In this document: positions 10,401 through 19,150 of the stretch, piece after piece
Layout of the letters: each line of letters begins with the position of its first letter
Numbering within the stretch: position 1 is the stretch's first letter
Assembly (NCBI GenBank): GCA_942491935.1
Contig: CALOCZ010000028.1
Span: 1-64,000, forward strand
Reading direction: 5' to 3'
Length of the DNA: 64,000 nt
Source of the DNA: JAGTVG01 sp942491935
Lineage (GTDB): Bacteria; Bacteroidota; Bacteroidia; Cytophagales; Cyclobacteriaceae
The notes under the pieces: model-generated
The model's input: the letters and a program-made list of their open reading frames with translations, nothing else
Told to the model about the DNA's origin: nothing
The model's database searches: none
Made by a program: the position numbers and the translations under genes

Positions 10401-10841
10401 GACCAGATCCACTGTTCGGTGAAGCTGGGATTTGGGGCGGCCATCCCGCCTACCTATATCGAAGAGACCAACCAGCGCCTGAGCTATTACAAACGGTTGG
10501 CCGGTGCCAGAAGCGAGGATGATCTGCACATCAGCCGCGAAACCATGATCGACTGTTATGGCCCACTTCCCGAGCGGGCCGAGTCTCTGGTCTCCGAACA
10601 TCGGCTGCGCCTTTTCCTGGCCAGTCACAAGGTGCTCCTGGCGGAACGGGATCGGGACCGGCTGCGGATCCGTTTCCATGAATCGGCCGAGGTCAATTCG
10701 GAGGTGGTCTTGGGCTGGCTGCAACAGAAAAAACCAGTGAGCATCGCGCCCGATGGTCTGTTGACCCTGGTCCTGCCCTCGCAGAAGGCCGACGAGGTCT
10801 ACAATTTCATCCGCGAGACCGTGCTGGCCCTGACAAAATAA
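7470..10841 (+). CDS. mfd: Transcription-repair coupling factor
   Basis: ATP-dependent translocase that pushes stalled RNA polymerase off DNA and recruits UvrA. The 1123 residues are close to the family norm. Domains in order: a UvrB-homology part (about 1-350, including RRGGIIDIYSF), the CarD-like RNA polymerase interaction domain (about 465-540, DYVVHLDHGIGRF), and the RecG-like helicase with Walker A GDVGFGKTE (about residue 613) and Walker B DEEQRFG. The TATPIPRTLHMSL and GIRDISVIE segments, the QLRGRIGR motif VI and the C-terminal D7 domain follow. Translation appears to start at TTG 7470; the N-terminus is slightly short, so an alternative upstream start cannot be excluded. The gene converges on alkX with only 28 bases between. 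Confidence 0.97.
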   Translation: MGAFEPKGSENIKIHGLRGSSDMFYLARTGRRAVVVTASAKNMAALAERLQTWLPAARILQLPPLDGSPFSFSAVHPTTRRTRLLTLDALLLDEWDYLITTPQTFLEPLPTAENLVKPRLSLVAGDHYDIDQVARDLVAMGYLSVDIVAQPGDFARRGGIIDIYSFAEDKAWRLDFFDDELEEIRLIDPNRQRSISNADRCDILPLFEWAINDKQQEIFARKGGDLWNKTEARSHFLELVAQIRDRGRFPGYLHWTSLFFTRTCHFYDLIQGETLCYIDDWEEVQDTQERFLTQVRLQADAMSDKQLHVPTHTLYGLDDLERFKLPEHFSVIRHHQLKLDKVDQDFVTQTVPHYQNDVGRFLDHWKSQVKRLAIVLVSHNSAVLHRIRESLEDYGLMVRNLELPLTTMPGPGFYMIAGHLDTGFSWPDHNLTVFSERDIWSKTATIKRPGRSDGKKIFQAEFRDLKIGDYVVHLDHGIGRFLGLVELEAGGESLEMMAIEYRDNQKLYVNLNQLDLIQRYGSENTTVHLDKMGGTSWAKARARVKKAVRQMAEELLRLYAQRKLVTGHSYGPDTEWQAEFEDQFEHEPTDGQLGAVADIKRDLGKPMDRLLVGDVGFGKTEVAMRTAFKAVMEGYQVAILCPTTVLAFQHYHTFKNRFAGFPVKIDWISRFSTTVHTRKVLADTAAGAVDIVVGTHRLLSKDIVFKNLSLVVVDEEQRFGVAHKERLKHMRKQVDVLSMTATPIPRTLHMSLTGIRDISVIESPPLNRLAINTMVVETRDDLIKNAIEFELERGGQAYFVHNRVETMEAAAANLKILVPQARIRIAHGQMDSKQIEEVMLAFMEHKVDILVASTIIENGVDIPNANTMIVNRADRFGMSQLYQLRGRIGRADRPAYAYLLVPPRARMSAIARKRLATLEEFSDLGSGFRIAAMDMELRGAGSILGGEQAGHINTIGFEMYQKLLEEAVHELDGTPVQDQIHCSVKLGFGAAIPPTYIEETNQRLSYYKRLAGARSEDDLHISRETMIDCYGPLPERAESLVSEHRLRLFLASHKVLLAERDRDRLRIRFHESAEVNSEVVLGWLQQKKPVSIAPDGLLTLVLPSQKADEVYNFIRETVLALTK

Positions 10842-10869
10842 CCCGTTTCAACCCCGGTTCATGATTGCC

Positions 10870-12048
10870 TCAGCTGGTTTCCAGGCGGGAAGGGGAGAGG
10901 TGGCTGCGGGGGATTTTGGGGCGGCGGACCTGGCTGATGCCACGGGCCTTTGCCAGACGGGTCAGGGCTCTGTCCAGGGCTTTGGGGTCAAGACGGGTTT
11001 CGGGTTCCTTCCAGAGGGTATCGATCTGGAGACAGTTATCTAGGACCCGACCCTCCAGGCGGCCGACAAAACGGCCCTCGTGCAGCAGGGGGCAGACGTA
11101 CCAGCCCCAGCGGCGTTGGTCCACGGGTTTATAGACTTCCCACAGGTATTGGAAATCAAAGACATGCTGGATCAGGGGTCGGAACCAGAGGACCGGATCC
11201 AGCGGACCGAGGATGCGCAGATGCTGGTCCGGCTCAGGAAAGAGCCTGTCCTGAAAGGACTTTGGTGCGTAATAGACCGTATTGGCGCCTTGGATGGTGA
11301 TGGCCTGGATCTCGCCCTCGGCCACCATCTGATCGGGCAGGCCCTCGCGGCGGAAGCTGTCCAACATCGACCAGTGGGGACCGCCCACGCGGGGCAGCAG
11401 GCCCGCCGCTTCGATTCGCTCTTTGATGGCCCAGCGCCCAAAATCGCCGCCGGGTTCCTGTGCCACCTGGGGCAGGGCCCGTTGTGGGACATCGTAGATC
11501 TTGTTGCGGCCCGCGCGACCACAGACCACCACCTTACATTGGAGCCAGAGCACTTCCAGCGCCATGGATGCCATTTTTGCCGTGCCTTTCCAGCCGTTAT
11601 AGTCCAGGGGCTCCACTCTGCCAAAATCGCTGAGCTGGGCGGCGGTCAGGGGGCCGTGGCTCTGTACTTCGGCCAGGACCGATTCTAGGATTTGCGGGGG
11701 AATCCGGCCGAGGCGTTCTTTTAAGCGCCACCAGGGGGTTTCCGAAACGCGATCGCGGTACCAGGGAAAAGCCGAGGCTGGCAGCAGACAGCGTTCTTTG
11801 GCGAAGTGTTCAAAACTCTCATTTGCGGGGATCCTGGTGTAGATATCCGCCTGTTGGTAGTCCCGGCAACGGGCCAGGGCCACCAGATCCGGATTGCTGA
11901 GGAGCGGGGCCAGTGGGTCGATTTGGATACAGCGTAGATCGGAAAGCAGACGGACCAGACCCGAGTCGGTTGGCTCGTATTCGAAGCGGTTCAGCTTTAA
12001 ATGGCCCGTCATATAGGCCGCCGCCTCCTGAGGTTTCAGGCTGATCAT
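10870..12048 (-). CDS. AlkX/YcaQ-type winged-helix DNA glycosylase
   Basis: HTH_42 family protein of 392 residues. Characterised members (YcaQ/AlkX, AlkZ) are DNA glycosylases that open interstrand crosslinks and remove bulky alkylated bases. The catalytic QxD motif is visible as RCIQIDPLAP (about residues 41-50), followed by the family block with FEHFAKERCLLPASAFPWYRDR. Central winged-helix segments (LTAAQLSDFGRV) and the C-terminal LRILGPLDPVLW and YVCPLLHEGRFVGRLEGR segments also fit the family. It is the last gene of the lolA-queE-queC-alkX run (15 bases after queC) and faces mfd tail to tail, so two DNA repair genes are neighbours. Family assignment is firm; the exact substrate is inferred. 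Confidence 0.85.
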   Translation of the reverse strand: MISLKPQEAAAYMTGHLKLNRFEYEPTDSGLVRLLSDLRCIQIDPLAPLLSNPDLVALARCRDYQQADIYTRIPANESFEHFAKERCLLPASAFPWYRDRVSETPWWRLKERLGRIPPQILESVLAEVQSHGPLTAAQLSDFGRVEPLDYNGWKGTAKMASMALEVLWLQCKVVVCGRAGRNKIYDVPQRALPQVAQEPGGDFGRWAIKERIEAAGLLPRVGGPHWSMLDSFRREGLPDQMVAEGEIQAITIQGANTVYYAPKSFQDRLFPEPDQHLRILGPLDPVLWFRPLIQHVFDFQYLWEVYKPVDQRRWGWYVCPLLHEGRFVGRLEGRVLDNCLQIDTLWKEPETRLDPKALDRALTRLAKARGISQVRRPKIPRSHLSPSRLETS

Positions 12049-12062
12049 CTGGTCCCCCCGGC

Positions 12063-12755
12063 TTAGAGATAAGCGTCGCGCCTGGAATCGTCTTCGTATT
12101 CAATGGGGTCGCGGTAACCGGCCCGTTGGAAACCGCGTAGCCGCAGGGCGCAGGAATCGCAGTGACCGCAGGCCTTTGTGGTGCCCTGATAGCAGCTCCA
12201 GGTCAGGTGGAGTGGTGCTTTGAGCTCCATGCCCAGGGTGACGATCTGCTGTTTTGAGAGGGAGATCAGCGGGACTTCGACGCTGAGGTGGGTATCGGGC
12301 CGGGTTCCCATCTCGATCAGCTGGTTGTAGGCATCAACAAAGGACTGGCGGCAATCGGGATACCCGGAAGAGTCCTCTTCCACCGCGCCAAAAAAGATGC
12401 GGGTGGCGCCAAGCACCTCGGCCCAGGAGGTGGCGATGGCCAGCAGGTGGGCATTGCGGAAGGGCACGTAGGAGGTGGGAATCTCGTGGGCATTCAGATC
12501 CGCTTCCGAGACCGCCATCTTGTCATCGGTCAGGGAGGATCCGCCGATTTTCTTCAGGTGATCCAAATTGGTTACCAGCTGGTGGCTGGCCCCGAAATGG
12601 GTGGCCAGATCGTTGAAACTCTTCAGTTCCCGTTTCCAGGTCCGCTGACCGTACTGCACGTGCAGCATCGCCAGGCGAAAATCTTTTGCTGCCACCGCCG
12701 AGGTGACGCAGCTGTCCATGCCGCCACTTACCAGAACTACTGCCAGATCTTTCAA
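12063..12755 (-). CDS. queC: 7-cyano-7-deazaguanine synthase
   Basis: Converts 7-carboxy-7-deazaguanine to preQ0 with ATP and ammonia in queuosine synthesis. It has 230 residues. The PP-loop is visible as LVSGGMDSCV (residues 8-17), with HVQYGQR and the FRNAHLLAIA and FGAVEEDSSGYPD blocks following. The zinc-binding cluster near the C-terminus is CYQGTTKACGHCDSC. The start overlaps the queE stop by four bases (ATGA), so translation is probably coupled. Its upstream partner QueE supplies the substrate, and queF at 21.1 kb would use the product. Confidence 0.96.
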   Translation of the reverse strand: MKDLAVVLVSGGMDSCVTSAVAAKDFRLAMLHVQYGQRTWKRELKSFNDLATHFGASHQLVTNLDHLKKIGGSSLTDDKMAVSEADLNAHEIPTSYVPFRNAHLLAIATSWAEVLGATRIFFGAVEEDSSGYPDCRQSFVDAYNQLIEMGTRPDTHLSVEVPLISLSKQQIVTLGMELKAPLHLTWSCYQGTTKACGHCDSCALRLRGFQRAGYRDPIEYEDDSRRDAYL

Positions 12756-13402
12756 TGTCCTGCCTCATCTCCCCACAAGATTTTGTGGAGCTGGATTTGG
12801 AACCGGGCGCGGATACGGCTCTGAATGAGGGCTTCCGCAAAGGGTTTCCGGTCGGTGATCGATGCTACCGGCGAGATCAGCAGCTGGAAGCGCTGGTCGA
12901 GGTTGAGCTCGCGGATTTTCTGAAAACTCCACTCCAGATCCCCCATCGAGCAGACCACAAATTTGATCTCATCACCCGGCTTGAGGAACTCGAGATTGGA
13001 CCATAACATGCGGTCCGACTCGCCGCTATCGGGGGTTTTCAGGTCCATCACTATATGGGTTGCCGGGTTCAGACCTTCCACCGATTCCATGCCACCGGTC
13101 TCCACCAGGGGCAGGTACCCCCGTTCCACCAGCTGGTCAATAAAGAGGCGGACCGCTTTTTGATGCAGGGGTTCACCGCCGGTGATCTGGACCAGCCGGG
13201 CACCCTTTTCGGCGACAAACTGGTGCAGTTCCTCAAAACTCTTCCAGGACCCGCCATGGAAGGCATAGGGTGTATCGCAATAGCTACAGCGCAGGGCACA
13301 GCCGGTCAGGCGGATAAAGGTGCAGGGCAGGCCCGCATGGGCTCCCTCTCCCTGGAGCGATAAAAAGGTTTCGGTGATCTTTAGGCGTTCCCTGGTGGTC
13401 AT
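12752..13402 (-). CDS. queE: 7-carboxy-7-deazaguanine synthase (radical SAM)
   Basis: Radical SAM enzyme that contracts carboxy-tetrahydropterin to 7-carboxy-7-deazaguanine. It has 217 residues from the chosen ATG. Motifs: FLSLQGEG at the N-terminus, the cluster-binding CALRCSYCDTPYAF (CxxxCxxC), and ITGGEPLHQ for SAM binding. The ATG at 13402 is chosen because it follows the lolA stop directly and aligns with the family N-terminus; the frame stays open upstream to 13552, but that part is inside lolA. The ribosome binding site is weak, in keeping with translational coupling to lolA. QueD, which makes the substrate, is not in the window. Confidence 0.95.
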   Translation of the reverse strand: MTTRERLKITETFLSLQGEGAHAGLPCTFIRLTGCALRCSYCDTPYAFHGGSWKSFEELHQFVAEKGARLVQITGGEPLHQKAVRLFIDQLVERGYLPLVETGGMESVEGLNPATHIVMDLKTPDSGESDRMLWSNLEFLKPGDEIKFVVCSMGDLEWSFQKIRELNLDQRFQLLISPVASITDRKPFAEALIQSRIRARFQIQLHKILWGDEAGH

Positions 13403-13409
13403 GGCAGCA

Positions 13410-14099
13410 TCAAAGGGCAATATTGTTGCCGAAGATGGACTCCATCCGGCCATTCTGTTCAAAATCTGGTGGAATGGCGGTGTCAAAAAGCGAGTCTTCC
13501 AGGGCAATATTGAGTTCGATATCGGTGAGGAGCAGCTCGTAAATATCGCCATCGGCGAGGGTCACCTTGATCTTGTAGATCAGGAACTCGTTGTTGACCC
13601 AGAGCTGAAGGTCTTTGAACTTCTTTTTGTGTTTGCGTTTGATGGGGGTAAGGACCAGGTGATTGCCCTCCGCGCCACTGGCGCGGGTCAGGTTGAAATA
13701 GTCCAGCAGGGTGCCCAGATTCTCCGACAGGATTCCGGTGGTCAGTTCGGTCTTGCGTTTCTTTATTTTGATGCGGGCCGCAGTTTTGGCCTGGGGCGAG
13801 AGCGAGACCACCTCTTCCTTGCCCAGGATCAGGATCAGGTCGTCCTTCTTCTGGAAATCAAAGCGCATGCCGCCATTGCGTTTGAGCGAGAAGGTGCCTT
13901 CGGTTTCAACCGGCTCGGTGAGCAGGCTGATCTCCTTGCGCTGTTTAAAATGGGCGCGGGCAGTCTGAATGGTGCCGCTTTTCTGGTCGATATTGTTGAC
14001 CAGCTCCACCAGACCGGCTTCGATGTGTCTGTCCTTCTGAGCCGAAGCCCCGACAGCAAGACCTATAAAAATCATAAAAACAAAAAAAACACGTTTCAT
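13410..14099 (-). CDS. LolA-like outer membrane lipoprotein carrier
   Basis: Periplasmic chaperone that moves lipoproteins from LolCDE to the outer membrane. From ATG 14099 it has a clear signal peptide (KRVFFVFMIFIGLAVGASAQ). It continues with family features: TARAHFKQRKEISLL, the EGTFSLKRNGGMRFDF strands and LILILGKEEVVSLSP. GGAG seven bases upstream supports the start. It heads the run lolA-queE-queC-alkX on the minus strand. Sequence divergence from proteobacterial LolA is high, so the symbol is not assigned. Confidence 0.82.
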   Translation of the reverse strand: MKRVFFVFMIFIGLAVGASAQKDRHIEAGLVELVNNIDQKSGTIQTARAHFKQRKEISLLTEPVETEGTFSLKRNGGMRFDFQKKDDLILILGKEEVVSLSPQAKTAARIKIKKRKTELTTGILSENLGTLLDYFNLTRASGAEGNHLVLTPIKRKHKKKFKDLQLWVNNEFLIYKIKVTLADGDIYELLLTDIELNIALEDSLFDTAIPPDFEQNGRMESIFGNNIAL

Positions 14100-14105
14100 A
14101 ACCAA

Positions 14106-14421
14106 CTCCAGCGGCTAAAGATTACCAGTTTGAGGCCCTCAAGGCAATCTTTCCTGAACATTAGAGACCGCAATTCCCCTGAAAATCTGCCTGTTCCTTA
14201 GAAAAACCATTTCTTGATTTGACATGTCCCACTTTTCTGGCCTAACCTACTTAGGTTCATTCGGAAACCGGCGCGGTTTTGTTGCCTGACCGGACAACAT
14301 ATTTTCGACAATGTTGTATCACGAACTGACCTTTCACAACAGCTGAAAGGTTTGTCAGATTTCAAAAGCGCTGTTTCTGAGGGGAACAGGAGAAGGATAA
14401 TTTCGAATTTAAGTGGGTGCT
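14106..14421. promoter_or_regulatory. Divergent promoter region between lolA and amidohydrolase genes
   Basis: This region separates two divergent transcription units and should hold promoters for both. TTGACA occurs at 14219-14224 on the plus strand; the best downstream match 18 bases on, TAACCT, is weak, so only the -35 element is persuasive. A purine-rich tract (AGGAGAAGGA) near 14389 lies about 25 bases before the amidohydrolase ATG. Confidence 0.35.
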
Positions 14422-17400
14422 ATGAAAAAAGCTATTTTCCTATTGGTATTCCTGATAGGCATGGTCCAGGCACAGGAGACCTTTCCGGTCAACGGTGTTC
14501 AGGATAATCGGGCTCAGGCCTATGCCTTTACCAACGCCACCATTTTCACCGATTACCAGACAAGGCAGGAAGGCGCAACCCTGCTGATTCGTGAGGGTAA
14601 GGTAGAAAAGGTGGGACAAAACATCACCATCCCCGAGGGTTATACAGAGATCGACCTGAAGGGGCGGTTCATCTATCCGGCCTTTATCGATATGCACACC
14701 TCCTACGGCATGCCGGAAGAGAAAAACGAACGTGGCGGCCGCCGGGGTTTTGGTTCGGAGATTATTTCTCCGGCCACCGATGGTGCCTATAACGCCAATG
14801 ATGCCATCAAGGCTCAGAACAATGCTTCAGAGCTGTTCAAATACAATGAGAAGGATGCAAAAACCCTGCGCGAGCTGGGTTTTGCTACGGTTCAGACCCT
14901 CCATCCCGATGGTCTGGCCCGCGGTAGTTCGGCCCTGGTCAGCCTGGGTGAGGATACCGAGAACCGGCTGATGCTTGCGGCCCGTTCTGCCGCCGAATAT
15001 TCCTTTAGGAAGGGGTCTTCCACTCAGACCTATCCCATATCGCCCATGGGTTTTGTCGCCGTTTTGCGGCAGACCTGGCTGGATGCCCGGTGGTACGATC
15101 AGCAAAATCCCAAACCCTTTACCGATCAAACCCTGGATGCCCTCCTGGCCATGAATGATCTGCCCCAGATTTTTGAAACCAATGGCTGGCGCGAACTGTT
15201 GCGGGCCGACAAACTGGGCGATGAATTCAAAAAACAGTTCATCATCAAAACCGCTGGGGATGAGTACCAGCGCCTGAATGAGGTCAAGGCAACGGGGGCC
15301 CCCCTGGTCGTTGGCCTCAATTTCCCAGAAGCCTTTGACGTCACCGACCCCCAGGACGCGCTCAGAATCAGCCTGGCCGATATGAAGCACTGGGAACTGG
15401 CTCCCACCAATGCCGCTGCCCTTGAAAAGGCGGGCATCACCTTCGCCCTGACTACCGATGGCCTTGGCCGCAAGCTGGACAAGAGTTTCTGGCCCAACCT
15501 GCGCAAAGCCATCAAAAGTGGTCTGTCGGAAGCGGCCGCCCTGCGGGCCCTGACCCAGACCCCGGCCCAGCTGCTGGGTATGGCCGATCGCCTTGGCAAA
15601 CTGGCGCCCGGTGCGGTTGCCAGCTTCCTGATCACCTCCGGCAATATCTTTGACGAAGAGAGCCAGATCCACGAAAACTGGATCCAGGGTCAACCCTACC
15701 GCTTCAGCAACCCCAACGAACCCGATCGCTCGGGTTTATACAGCCTGACCCTTGGCGAGACCACCTATCAGCTGACCGTTTCCGGCAAACCCGGCAAACA
15801 TAAGTTGACCATCGCCAATCCGGCCGCTGCCGCTGAGGAGACCGCCGACCAGCCCGAGGGTAAATCCGAGGAGCAGGCCGAAGAGAAAGCCGAAGAGAAA
15901 GCCGAAGAGAAAACCGAAGAATCCGCTGAAAAGGCCGAAGATGGCGATGGCGGCGAGAAAAAAGAGCCCGGTAAAGCCAAAGAAATCACCGTGGAGAGCA
16001 ACTTCCAGGACAGCTGGGTCAGCCTCAGTTTTGCCCTCTCTCCCAAAGACGGCGCGATCCGGCTTTCCGGCTGGGTTGAGGACAAGGCCTGGCACGGGAC
16101 CGGTGTCCTTGCCGATGGCACCCACGTCAGCTGGAATGCCGCCTATACCGGCGTTTCGGAGGAAAAGGAAGGTAAGGACGGCGGAAAAGACGGCAAAGGC
16201 GAGGGCAAGGGCAAAAAAGGCCCGAAAGCCGATGAGAAAGCGGAACCGGGTCCGGTTGTGTTCCCCTTCAGCGCCTACGGCTCCGAAAAGCTGCCGGTTG
16301 CCGAAGATCTGCTGATTCAGGGAGCCACCGTCTGGACCAACGAGGCTGACGGGATCCAGGAACAGACCGACGTCCTGATTAAAAATGGCAAAATCGCAGC
16401 GGTTGGCAAGAATCTGAAGGCCGATGGGGCCCGCGTGATCGATGGTAGCGGCAAACATCTGACCCCTGGTATCATTGATGAACACACCCATATCGCTCTG
16501 GATGGCACCAATGATGTGGCCACCAACTCGGGTATGGTGCGCATGATGGATGTGGTTGATTCCGAAGATATCAACATCTACCGCCAGCTGGCGGGTGGTG
16601 TGGTTGCCGGTCAGCTGCTCCATGGTTCGGCCAATCCGGTGGGCGGTCAGTCGGCGCTGATCAAGTACCGCTGGGGCCAATCACCCGAGGAGCTTTTGAT
16701 CAAGGGTGCCGATGGTTTCATCAAGTTCGCCCTGGGTGAAAACGTAAAACGCTCGCGCAGTGAGGAATCTACCCGTTATCCGCTCACCCGAATGGGTGTG
16801 GAGCAGGTCTATGTGGATGCCTTCACCAATGCCTTAGAGTACGAAAAGCGTTGGCAGGCTTACAACAAGCTGGCCGACAAGGTCAAGGCCACCACACCCG
16901 CCCCACGGCGCGACCTGGTCCACGAATGCATGTTGGACATCCTCCACGGCAAAAGGTTCATCACCTGTCACTCCTATGTTCAGTCGGAAATCAACATGTT
17001 GATGAAGGTTGCTGAAAAATTTGGCTTTAAGGTCAACACCTTCACCCATATCCTGGAAGGGTATAAGGTTGCCGACATCATGGCTGAACACGGTGTTGGT
17101 GGTTCTACCTTTGCCGACTGGTGGGCCTATAAATGGGAAGTGCGTTACGCGATTCCCTACAATGCGGCGCTGATGAACATTGCCGGAGTGGTGGTTGCCA
17201 TCAATTCCGACGATGCCGAAATGGCCCGCCGCCTGAACCAGGAAGCCGCCAAGGCCGTCAAATACGGCGGGGTTTCCGAAGAGGACGCCCTCAAGATGGT
17301 GACCTTGAATCCTGCAAAACTGCTGCATCTGGATAAGCGTATGGGCAGTGTCAAGGTGGGCAAGGATGCCGATCTGGTGCTGTGGAACGATCATCCCCTC

Positions 17401-17637
17401 TCGATCTATGCCAGACCCGAAATCACCATGATTGACGGGACCATCTATTTCAGCCTGGAACGGGACGCGGAGCTGCGCAAGCAGATTGCGGCCGAACGGG
17501 CACGGCTGGTCAAAAAGATGAAAGGCGAAGGCAAAAAAGGCGGCAGACGCCCCGGCGGCATGAAACCCGAGATGAGCTGTGACTATCTGGGTTTCGCCTT
17601 TGACCTGGAAACGGAGGAAAACCATGAGACTCACTAA
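14422..17637 (+). CDS. Secreted double-domain amidohydrolase
   Basis: A 1071-residue periplasmic protein with signal peptide (KKAIFLLVFLIGMVQAQ) and two amidohydrolase-superfamily modules. The N-terminal module (about 30-430) has a superfamily fold signature but reads DMHTSYG where active enzymes have HxH, so its metal site is probably lost. A Glu/Lys/Ala-rich low-complexity linker lies at about residues 473-515, and a second charged linker near 575-605. The C-terminal module (about 630-1050) keeps IIDEHTHI, ITCHSY, THILEGYK and INSDDAEM, as in imidazolonepropionase-like metal hydrolases. The ATG at 14422 is preferred to an upstream in-frame GTG. The stop overlaps the next amidohydrolase gene by 14 bases. 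The substrate is unknown. Confidence 0.85.
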   Translation: MKKAIFLLVFLIGMVQAQETFPVNGVQDNRAQAYAFTNATIFTDYQTRQEGATLLIREGKVEKVGQNITIPEGYTEIDLKGRFIYPAFIDMHTSYGMPEEKNERGGRRGFGSEIISPATDGAYNANDAIKAQNNASELFKYNEKDAKTLRELGFATVQTLHPDGLARGSSALVSLGEDTENRLMLAARSAAEYSFRKGSSTQTYPISPMGFVAVLRQTWLDARWYDQQNPKPFTDQTLDALLAMNDLPQIFETNGWRELLRADKLGDEFKKQFIIKTAGDEYQRLNEVKATGAPLVVGLNFPEAFDVTDPQDALRISLADMKHWELAPTNAAALEKAGITFALTTDGLGRKLDKSFWPNLRKAIKSGLSEAAALRALTQTPAQLLGMADRLGKLAPGAVASFLITSGNIFDEESQIHENWIQGQPYRFSNPNEPDRSGLYSLTLGETTYQLTVSGKPGKHKLTIANPAAAAEETADQPEGKSEEQAEEKAEEKAEEKTEESAEKAEDGDGGEKKEPGKAKEITVESNFQDSWVSLSFALSPKDGAIRLSGWVEDKAWHGTGVLADGTHVSWNAAYTGVSEEKEGKDGGKDGKGEGKGKKGPKADEKAEPGPVVFPFSAYGSEKLPVAEDLLIQGATVWTNEADGIQEQTDVLIKNGKIAAVGKNLKADGARVIDGSGKHLTPGIIDEHTHIALDGTNDVATNSGMVRMMDVVDSEDINIYRQLAGGVVAGQLLHGSANPVGGQSALIKYRWGQSPEELLIKGADGFIKFALGENVKRSRSEESTRYPLTRMGVEQVYVDAFTNALEYEKRWQAYNKLADKVKATTPAPRRDLVHECMLDILHGKRFITCHSYVQSEINMLMKVAEKFGFKVNTFTHILEGYKVADIMAEHGVGGSTFADWWAYKWEVRYAIPYNAALMNIAGVVVAINSDDAEMARRLNQEAAKAVKYGGVSEEDALKMVTLNPAKLLHLDKRMGSVKVGKDADLVLWNDHPLSIYARPEITMIDGTIYFSLERDAELRKQIAAERARLVKKMKGEGKKGGRRPGGMKPEMSCDYLGFAFDLETEENHETH

Positions 17638-18916
17638 GGCCTGTGCCGCATTCTTATGTTTCTGCCTGGCCCTCTCGGCCCAGGTTCCCGATCCGGCACC
17701 ACCCCAGGCAAAACCCATTGCCCTGGTTGGCGGCACGGCCCATATTGGCGATGGAACCCTGATCGAAAATGCCGTGGTCACCTTTGATCAGGGCAAGATC
17801 ACGGCGGTTGCCAATCTGGACAATATCCGGATTAACCGTACCACCCACGAGATCATCGACACTACCGGCAAACATATCTATCCCGGTTTCATTCTGGCCT
17901 CGGGTATCCTGGGCCTGACCGAGGTAGAATCGGTTCGGGCTACGATTGATACCGAGGAAGTCGGGCAGTTGAACCCCAACGTCCGTTCGATCATCGCCTA
18001 CAATACCGATTCAGAGCTGATCCCCACCTGGCGGTACAATGGGATTCTGACAACAGAAACCTGCCCTGAGGGCGGCATCATTTCGGGCCAGTCTTCAATT
18101 GTGCAGTTGGATGCCTGGAACTGGGAGGACGCGGCGGTAAAAACCGATACGGGTCTTCACATCAACTGGCCTGCCCGCAAGGCGCTGCGCTTCGATTTTG
18201 CCACCTTCTCGCGCACCTGGCAGGACAATAAGCACTATGAGCATGAGATGTTGGAGCTGGAAAAGATCTTCAGCGAGGCTCATAGCTATACCAAACTGGC
18301 CAATTCGGAGGCGAACATCAAACTGGCAGCCATGGCCGGTCTGTTCAGCGGTGAAAAGACCCTGTTTATTCATGCCGACAGTGCTCGCGACATGGTTGAA
18401 GCGGTCCTGTTTGCCGAAAAGCATGGGGTGACCCGGACCGTGCTGGTTGGGGCCGAAGAGGCGCTGACCGTGGCCGATTTCCTGGTCAAACACAAGGTCC
18501 CTGTGATTCTGGCCGAGTTACACCGCCTGCCCAATACTCCTGAAGAGGATGTAGATGGCCCCTACAAGCTGCCTGCCCAACTTCAGGCGGCGGGTGTGAC
18601 CTTTGGCATCAGTTATACCAAACTGATGAGTGGCCGCAATCTGCCCTTTGTGGCGGGTACCGCTGCCGGATTTGGTCTTGACCGGGAACAGGCGCTGGCC
18701 GCGATTACCGGAAACATCGCCCGGATCCTTGGGATTGATGACCAGGTGGGAACCCTGAAGGTGGGCCTGGATGCGACCCTCTTCATTTCCAGCGGTGATG
18801 CGTTGGATATGCGGACCAATAACCTGGAAGCGGCCTTTATCGGTGGCCGCCATATCGAGCTTGGTGGCATGCAGCAGCGGCTGTATGAGCGCTACAAAAA
18901 GAAGTACGGCCAATAG
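17624..18916 (+). CDS. Secreted amidohydrolase-like protein, degenerate metal site
   Basis: A 430-residue protein with signal peptide (RLTKACAAFLCFCLALSAQ), translated from ATG 17624 with GGAGG upstream and overlapping the preceding gene. It has the amidohydrolase superfamily start (ENAVVTFDQGKITAV; TGKHIYPGFI) and end (LGIDDQVGTLKVGLDATLFI). Where the HxH metal ligands are expected after the GF turn, it reads ILASGILG, so it lacks them. Later segments TLFIHADSARDM and ILAELHRLPNTPEEDVD keep the barrel layout. It is probably a non-catalytic or altered partner of the upstream enzyme; paired genes of this kind recur in several phyla. A perfect terminator follows. Confidence 0.82.
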   Translation: MRLTKACAAFLCFCLALSAQVPDPAPPQAKPIALVGGTAHIGDGTLIENAVVTFDQGKITAVANLDNIRINRTTHEIIDTTGKHIYPGFILASGILGLTEVESVRATIDTEEVGQLNPNVRSIIAYNTDSELIPTWRYNGILTTETCPEGGIISGQSSIVQLDAWNWEDAAVKTDTGLHINWPARKALRFDFATFSRTWQDNKHYEHEMLELEKIFSEAHSYTKLANSEANIKLAAMAGLFSGEKTLFIHADSARDMVEAVLFAEKHGVTRTVLVGAEEALTVADFLVKHKVPVILAELHRLPNTPEEDVDGPYKLPAQLQAAGVTFGISYTKLMSGRNLPFVAGTAAGFGLDREQALAAITGNIARILGIDDQVGTLKVGLDATLFISSGDALDMRTNNLEAAFIGGRHIELGGMQQRLYERYKKKYGQ

Positions 18917-18939
18917 GCCCCAACCAGACTCCTGAAGCG

Positions 18940-18973
18940 AACGGCCCGCAAATGCGGGCCGTTCCCATTTTTG
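18940..18973 (+). terminator. Rho-independent terminator after amidohydrolase pair
   Basis: A perfect 10-bp stem (AACGGCCCGC / GCGGGCCGTT) with the four-base loop AAAT is followed by CCCATTTTT. It lies 24 bases after the amidohydrolase stop codon and closes that operon. Confidence 0.85.
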
Positions 18974-19150
18974 GACAGGAGAACCGGGCACGGCGCTGGT
19001 TTTGCTTGCCAAATGGCGTCTTTTGCGGGCAACCTGTGGCCCAGATCTCAGGTTGCTAAGAGGGTGGACCGGTTGAAAGACTTGTCCGACGAAGCGGCCT
19101 GCTGTAGACTGAGCGGGCCGAGATGGCAATTCTGGCGAGAGGAGTGTGGC

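Noticed and set aside
7686..10724. A 1012-codon open frame antisense to mfd
   Set aside because: It lies entirely opposite the clearly coding mfd gene, has His/Gln/Gly-rich composition typical of reverse-strand reading of GC-rich codons, and shows no domain.
15841..15966. Short tandem repeat encoding EKAEEKAEE
   Set aside because: Low-complexity charged linker inside the amidohydrolase gene, not a DNA repeat element or CRISPR-like array.
15736..17781. Two long antisense frames over the first amidohydrolase
   Set aside because: Reverse-strand shadows; the apparent hydrophobic repeats are the reverse of the Glu/Lys linker codons.
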